A stretch of DNA of 64,000 bases from Brevundimonas vesicularis (GTDB lineage: Bacteria; Pseudomonadota; Alphaproteobacteria; Caulobacterales; Caulobacteraceae). Of this stretch, positions 21,289 to 29,889 are shown in pieces. The notes under the pieces were generated by a model that ran no database searches, was not told where the DNA came from, and was given only the letters and a program-made list of their open reading frames with translations. How positions within the stretch are numbered: position 1 is the first letter of the stretch; every line of letters starts with the position of its first letter. Location of the stretch: the NCBI RefSeq assembly GCF_027105095.1, contig NZ_CP114278.1, forward strand, positions 2,950,501 through 3,014,500, written 5' to 3'. The position numbers were made by a program, and so were the translations under genes.

Positions 21289-21295
21289 AACGACG

Positions 21296-22348
21296 ATGAC
21301 CTTGGCCGAAACCACCCTGCTCGAAGACCCCGACTGTCGCCGCGCGACAGCCCTTCCCCCTGTCCGCGAACCGACGCGTGAGCGCGGCGGCGCCCGCGAC
21401 GTCATCGTTCCCATTCCCGCCGATTTCCGCCTCGCCTCGGGCGAAAAACTGAACCAGCCCAATATCGTCGGCCGCCTGCATGGCCGGATCGGCGCTCCCG
21501 TCGTCGTCGTCGCCGGCGGCATCTCGGCCGGACGCTTCGTCCACCGGACGGAGACCAACGGCCTGGGCTGGTGGTCCGGCGCCGTATCCGTGCGCGGGCC
21601 CATCGACCTGAGCCGGCTTCAGGTCCTGGCGGTCGATTTCGCCCCCGGCGCCGAGTTCCTGGATGCGCCCGTCACCATCACCACCCAGGATCAGGCCCGC
21701 TTGCTGGCCCTGGTGCTGAACCATCTGAAGATCGAGCGCGTCGCCGCCTTCGTCGGCTGCTCCTATGGTGGCATGGTCGGCCTGGCCTTCGCCGAACTGT
21801 TCCCCGACTGGGCCGAGCAGCTGATCATCGTGTCGGCCGCCCACCGCGCCCATCCCCAGGCCACCGCCTGGCGCGGCATCCAGCGCCGCATCCTGCAGTT
21901 CGCCGTCGCCGCCGGCCGTCCCGAGGAAGGCGTCGCCCTGGCCCGCGAACTGGCCATGACCACCTATCGGACGGCCGAGGAGTTCGACGACCGCTTCGAC
22001 ACCACCGCGCCCGCGGCTGTCGGCGGTGCCTATCCCGTCTGCGACTATCTGACGGCGCGGGGCCAGGCCTACCGTACCCACACCACCCCGGCCCGCTGGC
22101 TGTCGATGTCCGATTCTCTGGATCGCCACAGCGTGACGCCGGAAGCCATCACGACCCCCGTCACTCTGATCGGCTTCACCTCCGACCGTCTGGTGCCGAT
22201 CGACGACATCCGCGAACTGGCCGCGCGGTTGCCGACCCTGTGGCGCTTCGTCGAAGCGCCCTCGCTCTATGGCCACGACGCCTTTCTGAAGGAGGACGCC
22301 TTCGTCGGCGACATCCTCCGCGCCGCCTTGAAGGATATCAAAGCATGA
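21296..22348 (+). CDS. metX: Homoserine O-acyltransferase, MetX family
   Basis: Acylates homoserine, the first committed step to methionine. The 350-residue alpha/beta-hydrolase fold has the nucleophile elbow GCSYGGM near residue 157, the acidic member in FTSDRLVPIDD and the His in LYGHDAFL. Most acetyltransferases of this family have GGSMGGM; the SYGG form also occurs in MetX-type succinyltransferases of gammaproteobacteria, so the acyl donor (acetyl- or succinyl-CoA) is uncertain. Coupled to metB by an ATGA overlap, and downstream of the SAM riboswitch. Confidence 0.9.
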   Translation: MTLAETTLLEDPDCRRATALPPVREPTRERGGARDVIVPIPADFRLASGEKLNQPNIVGRLHGRIGAPVVVVAGGISAGRFVHRTETNGLGWWSGAVSVRGPIDLSRLQVLAVDFAPGAEFLDAPVTITTQDQARLLALVLNHLKIERVAAFVGCSYGGMVGLAFAELFPDWAEQLIIVSAAHRAHPQATAWRGIQRRILQFAVAAGRPEEGVALARELAMTTYRTAEEFDDRFDTTAPAAVGGAYPVCDYLTARGQAYRTHTTPARWLSMSDSLDRHSVTPEAITTPVTLIGFTSDRLVPIDDIRELAARLPTLWRFVEAPSLYGHDAFLKEDAFVGDILRAALKDIKA

Positions 22349-23526
22349 CCGCCCGTCCCGCTAATCCGCACACCATCGCCGCCCGCACGGGCGTGGATAC
22401 GGACACGGCCCACGGCGCGGTCATGCCGCCGCTCTATCTGTCGTCCAACTATTCCTTCGCCGGCTTCGATCAGAAGCGGAAGTACGACTACAGCCGTTCG
22501 GGCAATCCGACCCGCGACGTGCTGGCCGAAACCCTGACCGAGCTGGAGGGCGGCGCCGGCTGCGTCATCACCGCCACCGGCATGGCCGCGGTTGACCTGC
22601 CGCTGACCCTGCTGAAGCCGGGCGACCTGCTGATCGCGCCGCACGACTGTTACGGCGGCACCTGTCGCCTGCTGAACGCCCGCGCCCGAAAGGGGCATTT
22701 CGAACTGCTGCTGGTCGATCAGGGCGATCCCGTCGCCTTCGAGGCCGCCCTGGCGCTGAAGCCCAAGCTGGTGCTGGTCGAGACCCCGTCCAACCCGCTG
22801 CTGCGTTTGGTCGACGTCGCTGACATCTGCACCCGCGCCCATGCGGCGGGCGCCAAGGTCGTGTGCGACAACACCTTCCTGTCGCCGGCGCTGCAAAACC
22901 CGATCAAACTGGGCGCCGACTTCGTGGTCCACTCGACGACCAAGTTCATCAACGGCCATTCCGACGTGGTCGGCGGCGCCGTCATCTCGGCCGACGCCGA
23001 GGACCACCAGACCCTGGCCTGGTGGGCCAACTGCACCGGCGTGACCGGCTCGCCGTTCGACGCCTATTTGACCCTGCGCGGCGTGCGCACCCTGTTCGCG
23101 CGCATCGAGCGGCAACAGGCCACGGCCGGCAAGATCGCCGAAAAGCTTGCCGCCCACCCGGCGGTGAAGGCCGTCCACTATCCGGGCCTGAAGTCGCACC
23201 CCAACCACGCCCTGGTCGCGGCCCAGCAGGCCGGCCCCGGCGCCATGCTCAGCTTCGAACTGCGAGGCGGCACGGACGCCGTGCGCGATCTGGTCGAGAC
23301 GCTGGAGATCTTCACCCTGGCGGAATCGCTGGGCGGCGTCGAAAGCCTGATTGCCCACCCCGCCACCATGACCCACGCCGCCATGACGCCGGAACAGCGC
23401 GCGACGGCCGGCATCGGCGACGGCCTGGTGCGCCTGTCGGTGGGTCTGGAGCATGTCGAGGATCTGATCGCCGACCTGTTCCCGGCGCTGGACGCCCTCG
23501 TGCCCGCAACCGCTGCGGCCGCGTAA
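22345..23526 (+). CDS. metB: Cystathionine gamma-synthase / O-acylhomoserine sulfhydrylase family
   Basis: PLP enzyme of the Cys/Met metabolism family, 393 residues. It contains the SRSGNPTRD motif, DNTFLSPALQNPI, the PLP lysine in HSTTKFINGHSDVVGG, and the C-terminal ESLGGVESLIAHPATMTHA. The sequence best fits cystathionine gamma-synthase using acylhomoserine plus cysteine; direct sulfhydrylation (MetZ) cannot be excluded. Second gene of the riboswitch-controlled operon. Confidence 0.88.
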   Translation: MTARPANPHTIAARTGVDTDTAHGAVMPPLYLSSNYSFAGFDQKRKYDYSRSGNPTRDVLAETLTELEGGAGCVITATGMAAVDLPLTLLKPGDLLIAPHDCYGGTCRLLNARARKGHFELLLVDQGDPVAFEAALALKPKLVLVETPSNPLLRLVDVADICTRAHAAGAKVVCDNTFLSPALQNPIKLGADFVVHSTTKFINGHSDVVGGAVISADAEDHQTLAWWANCTGVTGSPFDAYLTLRGVRTLFARIERQQATAGKIAEKLAAHPAVKAVHYPGLKSHPNHALVAAQQAGPGAMLSFELRGGTDAVRDLVETLEIFTLAESLGGVESLIAHPATMTHAAMTPEQRATAGIGDGLVRLSVGLEHVEDLIADLFPALDALVPATAAAA

Positions 23527-23578
23527 CTTTTTGCTTGCAGGAGGGGCCGAACCGGGGCAAATGCGCCGCCCCGGCCGC

Positions 23579-23653
23579 GGTCCCTTCGTCTATCGGTTAG
23601 GACGTCAGGTTTTCAACCTGAAAAGAGGGGTTCGACTCCCCTAGGGACTGCCA
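23579..23653 (+). tRNA. tRNA-Glu (anticodon TTC)
   Basis: The cloverleaf is complete: acceptor GGTCCCT/AGGGACT, anticodon stem TCAGG/CCTGA around loop TTTTCAA (anticodon TTC), T-loop GTTCGACTC, and encoded CCA at 23651-23653. Confidence 0.97.
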
Positions 23654-23813
23654 CCGGCGGCGCCTTTGCAGCGCCCTTCCCGGCCATTGTCGAGCGAACG
23701 CTTCGATCCCGGATTAAGATTTCGGTAACTATTTTGTTCGGAAACGGGCAGTAAGTCTTTCGATTCACGGACTTTTTTCGGACGCAGTCAGGAACTATCC
23801 ACAGGGACTGTGG

Positions 23814-23828
23814 TTAACCCCTCGTTAG
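23814..23828 (+). promoter_or_regulatory. CtrA-box-like site before the 88-residue ORF
   Basis: TTAA-CCCCTCG-TTAG matches the CtrA consensus TTAA-N7-TTAA with one mismatch, 42 bp upstream of the small ORF. A GATTC CcrM site lies at 23762-23766. No experimental support. Confidence 0.4.
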
Positions 23829-23869
23829 CTCGGCGCAGAAGCGCCTCTCCCTCCTGCACCGAGATCCTC

Positions 23870-24136
23870 ATGTTCATCGCCATCGCCCGCCCGGCGGTGG
23901 AGCCCAAAGGCCCCGACGCCGTCGCCGTCCCCGGCTCTCCCGCCATCGCCGAACTGTCGCCCCGCGCCCTGCATGCGCGTCTTCTCGAAAATGCCGCCCT
24001 GCGCCGCATGCGCGGATTGGAGCGCCGCAGAGAGCAGCGTCTCGAAGACGCCGACTATTGGCTGCATGCCGCACCGATCGCCGTCCGGAAAGCCAGCGCC
24101 CTGCGCGAAGAACGCAGTTTCTCGCCGATCCCCTGA
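23870..24136 (+). CDS. Small protein of unknown function (88 residues)
   Basis: MFIAIARPAVEP begins an 88-residue ORF whose middle (about residues 31-62) is Arg/Leu/Glu-rich and probably helical (SPRALHARLLENAALRRMRG). No family was recognised and no strong ribosome binding site is seen. Codon use is similar to neighbouring genes. A CtrA-like box and a GANTC site upstream suggest it may be a real, cell-cycle-linked gene, but this is tentative. Confidence 0.5.
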   Translation: MFIAIARPAVEPKGPDAVAVPGSPAIAELSPRALHARLLENAALRRMRGLERRREQRLEDADYWLHAAPIAVRKASALREERSFSPIP

Positions 24137-24214
24137 CAGTCGTCACACATCCCTGAATACATACGTGGGTGATTTGGGGTTGATTTACCGACCCTTGGTA
24201 TCCGACAAAAGCGG

Positions 24215-25384
24215 ATGGGCGAAGTCGGATCGGCGCTGACATCTGCGAAGGCGATCCTGGTCACGGGCGGCGCGGGCTATATCGGCGCTCATGTGTGCGA
24301 GGCCCTGGCGGCCGCCGGCTATCGTCCCGTCACCTACGACAACCTGTCCACCGGCCGGCGCCGTTTCGTGCGCTGGGGACCGTTGGTCGAGGGCGATGTC
24401 TGGGACGCGGACAAGGTGCGCCACACCCTCATCACCCACGACATCAGCGCCGTCATGCATTTCGCCGGCTCGTCCGTGGTCCCTGAATCGGTGCGCGCGC
24501 CGCTGGACTACTATCGCAACAATGTCGGCGGTCTGTTCGGCCTGTTGGGCGGGATGCGGGAAGCGGGTGTAAACCGGCTGGTCTTTTCCAGCACCTGCGC
24601 CGTCTATGGCGATCCCGGCGACGATCCGATCACGGAGGCGACGCCGCTGGCGCCCGTCACCCCCTATGGCCGATCCAAACTGGGCTGCGAACAGATCCTG
24701 TCGGACGCCAGCGCAGCGCACGGGCTGAATGTGATCGCGCTGCGTTATTTCAACGCCAGCGGCGCCTCGACGTCAGGCCTGATCGGCGAAGACCGGCCGG
24801 TTGAGACCCATCTGATCCCGCGCGCCATGATGGCCTTGCGAGGCCAGATCGACGACTTCGCCGTTCATGGGACTGACTATGCGACGCCCGACGGCACGGC
24901 GGTGCGCGACTATGTCCACGTCTGCGACCTGGCTCAGGGCCACCTCGCCGCCCTGAGCCAGTTGCTCGGCGATCGCCGCGGCTTCTTCGCCTGTAATCTG
25001 GGCGCCGGTCGCGGCCATTCGGTGCGGCAGGTGCTGGAAGCGATCGCGAACCACAGCGGCCTTCGTCTGCCCGACGTGGCCGGAGGGCGCCGCGCGGGCG
25101 ACCCGTCGCATCTTGTGTCGGACATCACCCTGGCGCGTCAGGCGCTGGGCTTTGCGCCATGCCAGTCGGACCTGGCCTCCATCGTCGCCAGCGCCTGGGC
25201 CTGGCACAGCCGGCTCAGCGCAGTTCGGGCAACCGGCGGCGCAGCGAGGCTTTCAGCCTTTCGAACTTCTGCCCCGCCGACTTGGGCCTTACCCGCCGCC
25301 GCAGCTCCAGCCCTCCACCCCACAGCGCATGGACCGGCGCTTCAAGATGCGGATGGCGATCATGCTGATGGACGATGGGGCTGA
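24215..25384 (+). CDS. galE: UDP-glucose 4-epimerase with an unusual C-terminal extension
   Basis: Short-chain dehydrogenase-type epimerase interconverting UDP-glucose and UDP-galactose. The NAD motif TGGAGYIGAH lies at residue 18, the catalytic Ser/Tyr/Lys in FSSTCAVYG and YGRSKLGCE, and ALRYFNASGA follows. The family usually ends near the AWAWHSRL sequence (residue about 333). Here the frame stays open for about 56 more residues rich in Ala/Pro that lie antisense to the 3' end of the convergent gene. The tail looks like loss of the original stop codon. Confidence 0.92.
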   Translation: MGEVGSALTSAKAILVTGGAGYIGAHVCEALAAAGYRPVTYDNLSTGRRRFVRWGPLVEGDVWDADKVRHTLITHDISAVMHFAGSSVVPESVRAPLDYYRNNVGGLFGLLGGMREAGVNRLVFSSTCAVYGDPGDDPITEATPLAPVTPYGRSKLGCEQILSDASAAHGLNVIALRYFNASGASTSGLIGEDRPVETHLIPRAMMALRGQIDDFAVHGTDYATPDGTAVRDYVHVCDLAQGHLAALSQLLGDRRGFFACNLGAGRGHSVRQVLEAIANHSGLRLPDVAGGRRAGDPSHLVSDITLARQALGFAPCQSDLASIVASAWAWHSRLSAVRATGGAARLSAFRTSAPPTWALPAAAAPALHPTAHGPALQDADGDHADGRWG

Positions 25385-26159
25385 CGCTGGCGTCGGGATT
25401 GACGACCTTGCCGCCTTCGAACTTCAGCGTCTCGCCGGGCGTGAGGCCCAGGGTCGCCACGCGCCCGTAGTTGGGGCGCACGGTCATCGCCGTCAGACCC
25501 TGATGGATCGCCATGTTGAAGGCCGCCTGATCGGCGCCGAACGCCCCGCCGATCTCGGATCGCGGCGTCGCCGCCAGCGACAGGATCAGTCGCGACAGGC
25601 GCGAGACCTCGGCGCGAGGCCCAACGATGGTGCCGACGCACAGACAGGCCTTGTCGGCCAACTGCCGCGCCTGCGCCTCGCCGAACAGGGCGCGCAGATA
25701 CTTCATATTGAAGGCGTGATCGGCCAGCGGCGTCTCGGCCTCGACATAGGCCTCAAGCCCCTCGGGCGCAGGATCGAAGGGCGGCGCCTGGAAGATCACG
25801 TCGCGCACGTCGCAGGCCAGGGCCGCGCCGGGCCGCTCGCCTAGCAGACCGGCGAAGGCCACGAACCGCTGCATCACCGGATGCGGCCCCCATCCGCGCC
25901 AGACTGGCGCATCGACGGCGGTCACCCGATGCTGGGCCAGAAAGGCGCGCAAATCCGGTTCGGCGTCGACCACCAGGGCCACAGGACCCTCAAACACGGC
26001 CCGCAGCGACAGGACGAAGGGCGCGATGTCAGCCGCGTCGTATCCGGTGGCGTAGCCGACGACGACATCACCGTCCGGCAGGGGCGCCAACCGGCGAGCG
26101 ACCTCGAACGCCTCGGCCAGCCAGTCCAGATAGTCCGACCGAACCGCGCCCTGCTTCAT
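25215..26159 (-). CDS. Putative glycosyltransferase-like protein
   Basis: A 314-residue protein. The N-terminal half resembles a nucleotide-sugar-transferase fold: VVVGYATGYDAADIAPFVLSL, then ALACDVRDVIFQAPPF with a DxxD/DxD-like acidic motif. FGADQAAFNMAIHQG later in the chain is typical of GT-A enzymes that bind acceptor and metal. Donor and acceptor are unknown. It follows carA by four bases in the same direction, an odd operon partner. Its last 170 bp are overlapped by the galE tail. Confidence 0.6.
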   Translation of the reverse strand: MKQGAVRSDYLDWLAEAFEVARRLAPLPDGDVVVGYATGYDAADIAPFVLSLRAVFEGPVALVVDAEPDLRAFLAQHRVTAVDAPVWRGWGPHPVMQRFVAFAGLLGERPGAALACDVRDVIFQAPPFDPAPEGLEAYVEAETPLADHAFNMKYLRALFGEAQARQLADKACLCVGTIVGPRAEVSRLSRLILSLAATPRSEIGGAFGADQAAFNMAIHQGLTAMTVRPNYGRVATLGLTPGETLKFEGGKVVNPDASVSPIVHQHDRHPHLEAPVHALWGGGLELRRRVRPKSAGQKFERLKASLRRRLPELR

Positions 26160-26163
26160 GGCC

Positions 26164-27324
26164 TCAGCGCACGCCCATCAGATCGGCGAACCGGTCGAAC
26201 AGATACAGGCTGTCGGTCGGCCCGGGCGAGGCCTCGGGGTGGTGCTGGACGCTGAAGATCGGCTTGTCCTTGACGGCGATGCCGCAGTTGGTGCCGTCGA
26301 ACAGGCTGACGTGGGTCTCGGTCACGGCGTCGGGCAGGCTGTCGCGATCGACGGTGAAGCCGTGGTTCATCGACACGATCTCGACCTTGCCGGTGGTCAA
26401 ATCCTTGACCGGATGGTTGGCGCCGTGGTGGCCCTGATCCATCTTCACCGTCTTGGCGCCAAGCGCCAGGGCCAGCATCTGGTGGCCCAGGCAGATGCCC
26501 ATCAGCGGCTTGCCGCTGGCGACCAGCTTCTGGATTTCAGGCACGGCGTATTCGCCCGTCGCGGCCGGATCGCCCGGTCCGTTCGACAGAACCACGCCGT
26601 CGGGATTGCGGGCCAGAACCTCTTCCGCCGTCGTCGTCGCCGGGACCACGGTGATGCGCGCGCCGGTCGAGGCCAGGGCGCGCAGGATGTTGCGCTTCAC
26701 GCCGTAATCGATGACCACCACGTCCTTGCGGCCCTCGGTCTTGGGGTGACCCTCAGGCCAGTCCCACAGGCCCTCGTTCCATTCGAACGCCTGCAAGGTC
26801 GAGGCGGGCTTGGCCAGGTCCAGACCGACCAGGCCGGTCCAGCCCCTGGCCTGGGCGACCAGGGCCTCCAGGTCGAAGTTTCCGTCCGGGTCGTGGGCGA
26901 TGACGGCGTGGGGCGCGCCCTTGTCGCGGATGATCTTGGTCAGGGCGCGGGTGTCGACGCCGGCCAGACCCACGACGCCGCGCCGCTTCATCCAGTCGTC
27001 GAAACTGGCGTCCGAGCGATAGTTGGCCGGATCGGTCGGCACGTCGCGGAAGATGGCGCCGCGCGCCGAGGTGTCGGACCCGCCGCCCATCTGCTCGATG
27101 TCTTCGACATTGGTCCCCACATTGCCGACGTGCGGGAAGGTGAAGGCCAGGATCTGGCTCATGTAGGACGGGTCGGTCAGGATTTCCTGATAGCCGGTCA
27201 TGGCGGTGTTGAAGACCACCTCGCCCAGGGCCGAGCCGACCGCGCCCACGCCGACGCCCTGCAGGATCGTACCGTCCGCGAGCGCGAGAACGCCGGTGGC
27301 GCCCGGAAGAATCTTCGTCGTCAT
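26164..27324 (-). CDS. carA: Carbamoyl-phosphate synthase small subunit
   Basis: Glutaminase subunit supplying ammonia to carbamoyl phosphate synthesis for arginine and pyrimidines. The 386-residue protein has the N-terminal CPSase domain ([18 protein letters not shown]) and a class I amidotransferase domain with the nucleophile motif GICLGHQML and the catalytic His in [13 protein letters not shown]. carB is not in the window. Start chosen at MTTKILPG; an upstream extension is not conserved. Confidence 0.97.
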   Translation of the reverse strand: MTTKILPGATGVLALADGTILQGVGVGAVGSALGEVVFNTAMTGYQEILTDPSYMSQILAFTFPHVGNVGTNVEDIEQMGGGSDTSARGAIFRDVPTDPANYRSDASFDDWMKRRGVVGLAGVDTRALTKIIRDKGAPHAVIAHDPDGNFDLEALVAQARGWTGLVGLDLAKPASTLQAFEWNEGLWDWPEGHPKTEGRKDVVVIDYGVKRNILRALASTGARITVVPATTTAEEVLARNPDGVVLSNGPGDPAATGEYAVPEIQKLVASGKPLMGICLGHQMLALALGAKTVKMDQGHHGANHPVKDLTTGKVEIVSMNHGFTVDRDSLPDAVTETHVSLFDGTNCGIAVKDKPIFSVQHHPEASPGPTDSLYLFDRFADLMGVR

Positions 27325-27421
27325 GGGCGCGCTCCTAAAATCGAATCCGGCCGATACGAAGGCCGAAGGCAAACGGCGGCGTCGTTAAGCCCTGCCGCCT
27401 GCCCCGTCAACGTGGCGCGCG

Positions 27422-29749
27422 TCACCGCCCGTCGGTGATCGACGCCGGACCGATCAGCTGGAACGTCGCCTTCGCCCCGCCTTGGGCGTGCGGCGCCAGC
27501 CAGACGTCGAACAGACCGGGCTCGATGCGCCAGGTCTCGTCCGCGCCGATGAAGCCCAGCTGACGGGCGTTCAGGGTGAAGCTCACCTTCGTGCTCTGGC
27601 CCGGCTTCAGCGACACGCGCTTGAAGTCTTTCAGCAATCGGCCCGGCTGGGTCAGGCTGGCGACCCGGTCGTGTATATAGAGCTGCACCAGCTCCTCGGC
27701 CGGATGCGATCCGGTGTTGGTCACGGTCACGGCCAGATCCAGCGTGCCGGCCCAGGCCAGCTTGTCGCTCTCCATCTCGACCGGCCCATAGCTGACCGCG
27801 CCATAGGTCAGGCCATAGCCGAAGGGATAAAGCGCCGTATTGGTCGTCTCGCGATAGCGAGCCTTGTATTCCTCGCTCGCCAGATCGGGATTGGCCGGGC
27901 GGCCTGTGGTCTTGCGGTCGTAGGAATAGGGCTGCTGGCCCGATTTGTGCGGGAAGCTGACCGGCAGGCGCGCCGACGGGCCATGATCGCCGAACAGGAC
28001 GTCGGCGACGGCATGGCCCATCTGTTCGCCCAGGAACCAGGTCACGACGATGGCCTGGGCGTTCTTCACATTGCCTTCCAGCGCAAGCGCCCGGCCATTC
28101 CTCAGCAGGATGACCATGGGCTTGCCCAGCGCCGCCATGGCGTCGACCAGGGCGACCTGCGGCGCGGGCACCACGATCTCGGTGCGCGACTGGGCCTCGC
28201 CCGACATGTTGGTCGCCTCGCCGATGGCCAGGACGATGACCTCGGCGTCGCGGGCGGCGGCGATGGCCTGCTCGATCCCGCCGTCCAGCGGCGTCTCGAC
28301 GCCCGAGCCGCGTGCGAGGGTCAGGTTCTGCGGATCGCTCATGGCCGCGCGGAAGCCCGCCTCCAGCGAAACGCGGCGCTCGGGCGCGCCCCAGATGGTC
28401 CACGGCCCCCAGACATTGTCCACGTCGTCGGCGAACGGGCCCACCAAGGCGATCTTCTGGCTCTTCTTCAATGGCAGCAGGCCGTTGTCATTCTTCAGCA
28501 GCACGACCGACTTGCGGCCCGCCTCGCGCGACAGTTCGACGTGTTCGCGCGCCCCGACCACCGCCTTTTCACGCACCGGATCGGTGCCGCGATAGGGGTC
28601 GTCGAACAGGCCCAGCGCCGCCTTGGTGTTGAGGACGCGGCGCACCGCCTCGTCCAGCCGCGCCATCGACACCTCGCCCGAGGCGACGAGGCTGGGCAGA
28701 TGTTCCAGATACAGACCCGACACCATCGACACATCGACCCCGGCGTTGAAGGCCAGGCGGGCGGCGTCGCGGCCGTCCTCGGCGAAGCCGTGGGCCACAA
28801 GCTCCTGCTCGGAGGTGTAGTCGGAGACGACGAATCCCTCGAAGCCCCATTCGCCGCGCAGGATGTCGGTCAGCAGCTTGCGGCTGCCCGACGCCGGCAC
28901 CCCGTTGACGTCGTTGAAGGCGCTCATGATCGACAGGGCGCCGGCGTCCACCGACGCCTTGAACGGCGGCAGGAAGACCCCGCGCAGCGTCTGCTCGCTC
29001 ATGTCGGTGGTGTTGTATTCGACCCCGCCGACAGCGGCGGAATAGGCGGCCATATGTTTGGCGGTGGCCAGGACCGCGTCACGGTCGTCCAGACCCTTTT
29101 CGCCCTGGAAGCCGCGCACGCGGGCGGCGGCCAGCAGATTGTTCAGCAGAACGTCCTCGCCCGCACCCTCGACGTTTCGGCCCCAGCGCTGGTCGCGCGC
29201 CACGTCCACCATGGGGGCGTAGGTCTGGTGAACCGCCGACGCCGCCGTCTCGACCGCCGCGGCCCGCGCCGTGCGCCGCGCCAGTTCGGTGTCGAAGGCC
29301 GCCGCCTCGGCCAGGGGTACCGGGAAGATGGTCGACAGGCCGTGGATCACGTCCGCCGCGAACAGCAGCGGGATTTTCAGCCGGCTCTCCTCCATCGCCA
29401 CGCGCTGGATGCGACGGCCCGCCTCTGCGCCGATACCATTGAACAGGCTGCCGACCTTGCCTTCGCGGATCAGAGCCGTGACGCGCGCGGGATCGCCCGT
29501 GCCGTCCAGCGGGTTCACCGCCGTGGGCATCCAGCGGAACGGATCGGCCAGCAGATTCAGCTGGCCCGCCTTCTCCTCGACCGTCATGGCCGCGATCAGA
29601 TCCTCGATCTTCTGGCGGTGACGGGCGACGGTGCGGGACGCTTGGGCGGAAACAGGCATGGGGAACACTCCGGCGCCCATCAGGGCCAAAAGCCCCAGGC
29701 CAGACAAGAAATTTCTACGGGAAGCCGCAGGCTTGAGAGGTCGCGTCAT
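27422..29749 (-). CDS. bglX: Secreted beta-glucosidase, glycoside hydrolase family 3
   Basis: Removes terminal beta-linked glucose from oligosaccharides in the periplasm. The 775-residue protein has a Tat-type signal (ASRRNFLSGLGLLAL), the GH3 N-terminal barrel (KIPLLFAADVIHG, KHMAAYSA), the nucleophile Asp in VVSDYTSE, the C-terminal GH3 domain (LPVSFPHKSGQ) and a fibronectin-III-like end (LARQL-type FTLNARQLGF). Monocistronic. Confidence 0.94.
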   Translation of the reverse strand: MTRPLKPAASRRNFLSGLGLLALMGAGVFPMPVSAQASRTVARHRQKIEDLIAAMTVEEKAGQLNLLADPFRWMPTAVNPLDGTGDPARVTALIREGKVGSLFNGIGAEAGRRIQRVAMEESRLKIPLLFAADVIHGLSTIFPVPLAEAAAFDTELARRTARAAAVETAASAVHQTYAPMVDVARDQRWGRNVEGAGEDVLLNNLLAAARVRGFQGEKGLDDRDAVLATAKHMAAYSAAVGGVEYNTTDMSEQTLRGVFLPPFKASVDAGALSIMSAFNDVNGVPASGSRKLLTDILRGEWGFEGFVVSDYTSEQELVAHGFAEDGRDAARLAFNAGVDVSMVSGLYLEHLPSLVASGEVSMARLDEAVRRVLNTKAALGLFDDPYRGTDPVREKAVVGAREHVELSREAGRKSVVLLKNDNGLLPLKKSQKIALVGPFADDVDNVWGPWTIWGAPERRVSLEAGFRAAMSDPQNLTLARGSGVETPLDGGIEQAIAAARDAEVIVLAIGEATNMSGEAQSRTEIVVPAPQVALVDAMAALGKPMVILLRNGRALALEGNVKNAQAIVVTWFLGEQMGHAVADVLFGDHGPSARLPVSFPHKSGQQPYSYDRKTTGRPANPDLASEEYKARYRETTNTALYPFGYGLTYGAVSYGPVEMESDKLAWAGTLDLAVTVTNTGSHPAEELVQLYIHDRVASLTQPGRLLKDFKRVSLKPGQSTKVSFTLNARQLGFIGADETWRIEPGLFDVWLAPHAQGGAKATFQLIGPASITDGR

Positions 29750-29790
29750 TTAGGCTGGCGCTCCTTTCGGGGGACAATCGAGCAGCGAAG

Positions 29791-29809
29791 CGAGAGGCCT
29801 AGCCTCTCG
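29791..29809. other. Small hairpin between ZIP and bglX genes
   Basis: CGAGAGGC-CTA-GCCTCTCG forms a perfect 8-bp hairpin in the 140-bp gap between two minus-strand genes. No T tract follows, so a terminator role is possible but weak. Confidence 0.35.
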
Positions 29810-29889
29810 GCCCCGACGGCTTCAACCCCCGCCTGCCATGTAAATCGATGTAACGCCCCGCTGCGCGGTCACGCCGCGTTTCGCCGCCA

